Positions 62,644 to 64,000 of a DNA stretch of 64,000 bases are shown here, piece after piece; within the stretch, counting starts at the first letter, position 1; every line of letters starts with the position of its first letter. The notes beneath the pieces were generated by a model. The model had not been told where the DNA came from, searched no databases, and was given only the letters and a program-made list of their open reading frames with translations. Origin of the DNA: JAXDMK01 sp963765955 (GTDB taxonomy: Bacteria; Actinomycetota; Acidimicrobiia; Acidimicrobiales; AC-14). Both the position numbers and the translations under genes were made by a program. The stretch is from contig CAVXYA010000002.1 in the NCBI GenBank assembly GCA_963765955.1, forward strand, positions 1,302,001 to 1,366,000, in the 5' to 3' direction.

Positions 62644-63683
62644 CTCAGGCCGAGGTGGGCACGGGCATCCCGTGCTCCCGGCGGGCGGCGCAGGCGGCGC
62701 AGGGTGGCCAGGTAGCCGGCATCGGGGCGAAGGGCGGGTTCCTCGGAGGCCAGGGAGGCGGTGACCTCGGCCAGGCGGTAGTGGGGGACGGACGGGCGGC
62801 GGTGATGGGTGCCGTGGTCGGAGAAGCCGTAGGCGCCGAACACCAGCCGGCTGACTGGTCCGGTGCGGAAGTTGCGCAGGGCGGCCCGGCCCTCGTCGAG
62901 GGCGCCGTCGTCGCCGGTCTGGTGCTCGGCGATGGCCCGCAGGATGGCGGCGAGGACGGTGAGCGAGCCCAGCCCGTAGAGGTAGACGAACCCGTAGGCG
63001 ACAGCGGCCGCAGCGACGACGTCGCCCGTCCCGTCGTGGGCCGCGGCCGCCACCGCCAGCACGCCTCCGGCCACCACCGCCTGGACGGCCGCGGTGCGGG
63101 CCAGCGCCATCCCCCGGGCCACCGGGTGCTCGTCGCCCGCCGGGGCCACGCCCTGGTGGGTGACCTTGCGGGCCGCCTCCCGCAGGGTGAGGCACCGGAG
63201 CAGCAGCCGGGCCGTACCCCCGCCGCCGAGCTCGACCAGGTAGGCGTCCTTGGTGTCGGTGTCGAGCCCGAGGTTCTTGTGGTGGGCCCAGTGGCGCTGA
63301 CGGTAGGCGTCGAAGTCGGCCAGGGTGAGGGGCCCGAGCACCCAGCGGCCGACGAGGTCGTTGGACGCCCGGCGCCGGAAGGCGAGGCGGTGGGCGCACT
63401 CGTGCATCAGGTTGAGCAGCCCGCTCATGGTGAGCCCGAACCACAGGTACAGGACCACGACGGCGGGTGACGGCCCCAGTACGGCGGCGACCGGCACCGC
63501 CGAGAAGACCAGGGCGAGGTGCGCCGCGGCCAGGGCCCAGGACACGGCGTCCCGCCGGCGGGCGACCCATGGGCGCTCGGCGGTCGCGGCCTCGGCGGTC
63601 GCGGCCTCGGCGGTCGCGGCCTCGGCGGTCGCCGCCTCGGCGGTCGCCGACTCGGGGGCCGGCGACACCGACGGAGGCGTCAC
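62544..63683 (-). CDS. Fatty acid desaturase family protein
   Basis: This 379-residue membrane desaturase has the three histidine boxes that bind the di-iron site: LMHECAHRLAF, RQRHWAHHKNLG and SDHGTHHRRPSVPHY. Hydrophobic helices flank them. The N-terminus carries a five-copy ATAEA repeat. It could introduce a double bond in a lipid or a hydroxyl in another acyl chain. The GTG start (63683) overlaps the upstream methyltransferase's stop (GTGA). The last ~30 residues may be shadow sequence over the FkbM gene. Confidence 0.85.
   Translation of the reverse strand: MTPPSVSPAPESATAEAATAEAATAEAATAEAATAERPWVARRRDAVSWALAAAHLALVFSAVPVAAVLGPSPAVVVLYLWFGLTMSGLLNLMHECAHRLAFRRRASNDLVGRWVLGPLTLADFDAYRQRHWAHHKNLGLDTDTKDAYLVELGGGGTARLLLRCLTLREAARKVTHQGVAPAGDEHPVARGMALARTAAVQAVVAGGVLAVAAAAHDGTGDVVAAAAVAYGFVYLYGLGSLTVLAAILRAIAEHQTGDDGALDEGRAALRNFRTGPVSRLVFGAYGFSDHGTHHRRPSVPHYRLAEVTASLASEEPALRPDAGYLATLRRLRRPPGARDARAHLGLSQAGPGEPAGAAVRNAATVPLSSGGAPAARAAA
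63576..63650 (-). repeat. Five-copy 15-bp tandem repeat in the desaturase 5' end
   Basis: Units of CTCGGCGGTCGCGGC (and near variants) begin at 63576, 63591, 63606, 63621 and 63636. They encode the ATAEA repeat of the desaturase and keep the reading frame. Copy-number change by slippage would lengthen or shorten the leader without breaking the gene. Confidence 0.85.
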
Positions 63684-64000
63684 CCGGCGGACCCGGGCCG
63701 GCGGGCGGAGAAGTCGACGATGGCGGGCGAACCCGAGAGCAGGTCGACGGGCGCGAGGGCGGTGGCCATCCCCACAAACAGTAGCCACGAGGCCCCGCCT
63801 CGGCGGATGTGCCCGACCCGCCCGCGTTGCGGCACCGACGCCAGGCTGACGGCCGTGCCCGCGGGGTTGAACGCCTTCTCGACCGACACGTCCTCCAGCC
63901 CCGCCTTGGCCAACAGGCAGGCCAGGCCGCGGGGCGAGAACACCACCGTGTGGCGGGGGGCGTGGTAGCCGCTCCACGCGCCCCGGAACAGGCGGTGCTC
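63680..64000 (-). CDS. SAM methyltransferase, C-terminal part (cut by window end)
   Basis: Only the C-terminal ~106 residues are in the window. They contain YHAPRHTVVFSPRGLACLLAKAGL, characteristic of the end of class I methyltransferases in glycan clusters (HxPRHxxxFS). A hydrophobic segment (LLFVGMATALAPVDLLSG) lies near the C-terminus. Its stop overlaps the desaturase start by 4 bases, so the two form an operon. The 5' part lies beyond 64000. Confidence 0.7.
   Translation of the reverse strand, partial: EHRLFRGAWSGYHAPRHTVVFSPRGLACLLAKAGLEDVSVEKAFNPAGTAVSLASVPQRGRVGHIRRGGASWLLFVGMATALAPVDLLSGSPAIVDFSARRPGSAG

Overview
The window is a very GC-rich (roughly 70% or more) bacterial chromosome segment, almost certainly from an actinomycete. 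The evidence is heavy use of GTG starts with GTGA/ATGA overlaps, a GAF-ANTAR regulator, a DUF4235 protein, two DUF222/HNH (13E12-type) genes with an actinobacterial-type LexA operator, a VapBC module, a glycosyltransferase-DUF5719 pair and a DUF6226 protein. Acidimicrobiia or a related lineage is a guess from gene content, not something the sequence proves. No rRNA, tRNA, CRISPR array or insertion sequence was recognised.

Layout. 0.1-8.1 kb: surface-glycan genes (two GT2 glycosyltransferases, two polytopic membrane proteins including a DUF2142 member, a 2-oxoglutarate/Fe(II) oxygenase and a flippase). 8.2-19.2 kb: a housekeeping/stress block with a GAF-ANTAR protein, a P-loop NTPase operon with a DUF2786-like protein, an OsmC protein, a peptidoglycan-binding protein, an SOS-type DUF222/HNH gene, a SpeD-like protein, a CPBP protease, a TetR/MFS efflux pair and a cupin. 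19.2-23.9 kb: RmlA-like nucleotidyltransferase and three tandem GT4 glycosyltransferases. 23.9-30.1 kb: a Bax1-I membrane protein and a complete branched-chain-amino-acid-type ABC transporter (fused LivF-LivG, LivH, LivM, LivK). 30.1-35.4 kb: YqgE/AlgH, a 1040-residue GT2/membrane fusion and its DUF5719 partner. 35.4-40.5 kb: a less GC-rich accessory pocket with toxin-antitoxin genes, the second DUF222/HNH gene and a thioredoxin-like protein. 40.5-64 kb: a large glycan-modification region with six FkbM-family methyltransferase domains, six other SAM-methyltransferase domains, double-GT4 and methyltransferase-GT2 fusions, a large multi-pass protein, an M23 peptidase and a fatty-acid desaturase. 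It is broken by small accessory pockets at 49.4-52.6 kb (ribbon-helix-helix protein, VapBC, DUF6226) and 55.0-55.5 kb.

How the genes fit together. The glycosyltransferases, RmlA, flippase and the many methyltransferases together suggest assembly and export of a heavily O-methylated cell-surface polysaccharide or glycolipid, trimmed or anchored by cell-wall enzymes. This is an inference from content and clustering; no substrate can be read from the sequence.

Quality warning. About fifteen genes are interrupted by single-base frameshifts. Seven of these look like an inserted base, and in six of those seven an extra G sits before a C (GGGC where GGC or one fewer G is expected). Most of the others look like a base lost from G/C-rich runs. 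This strongly resembles residual sequencing or assembly error, so the affected genes are annotated as probably intact single genes with the break point stated. Real pseudogenes cannot be excluded.
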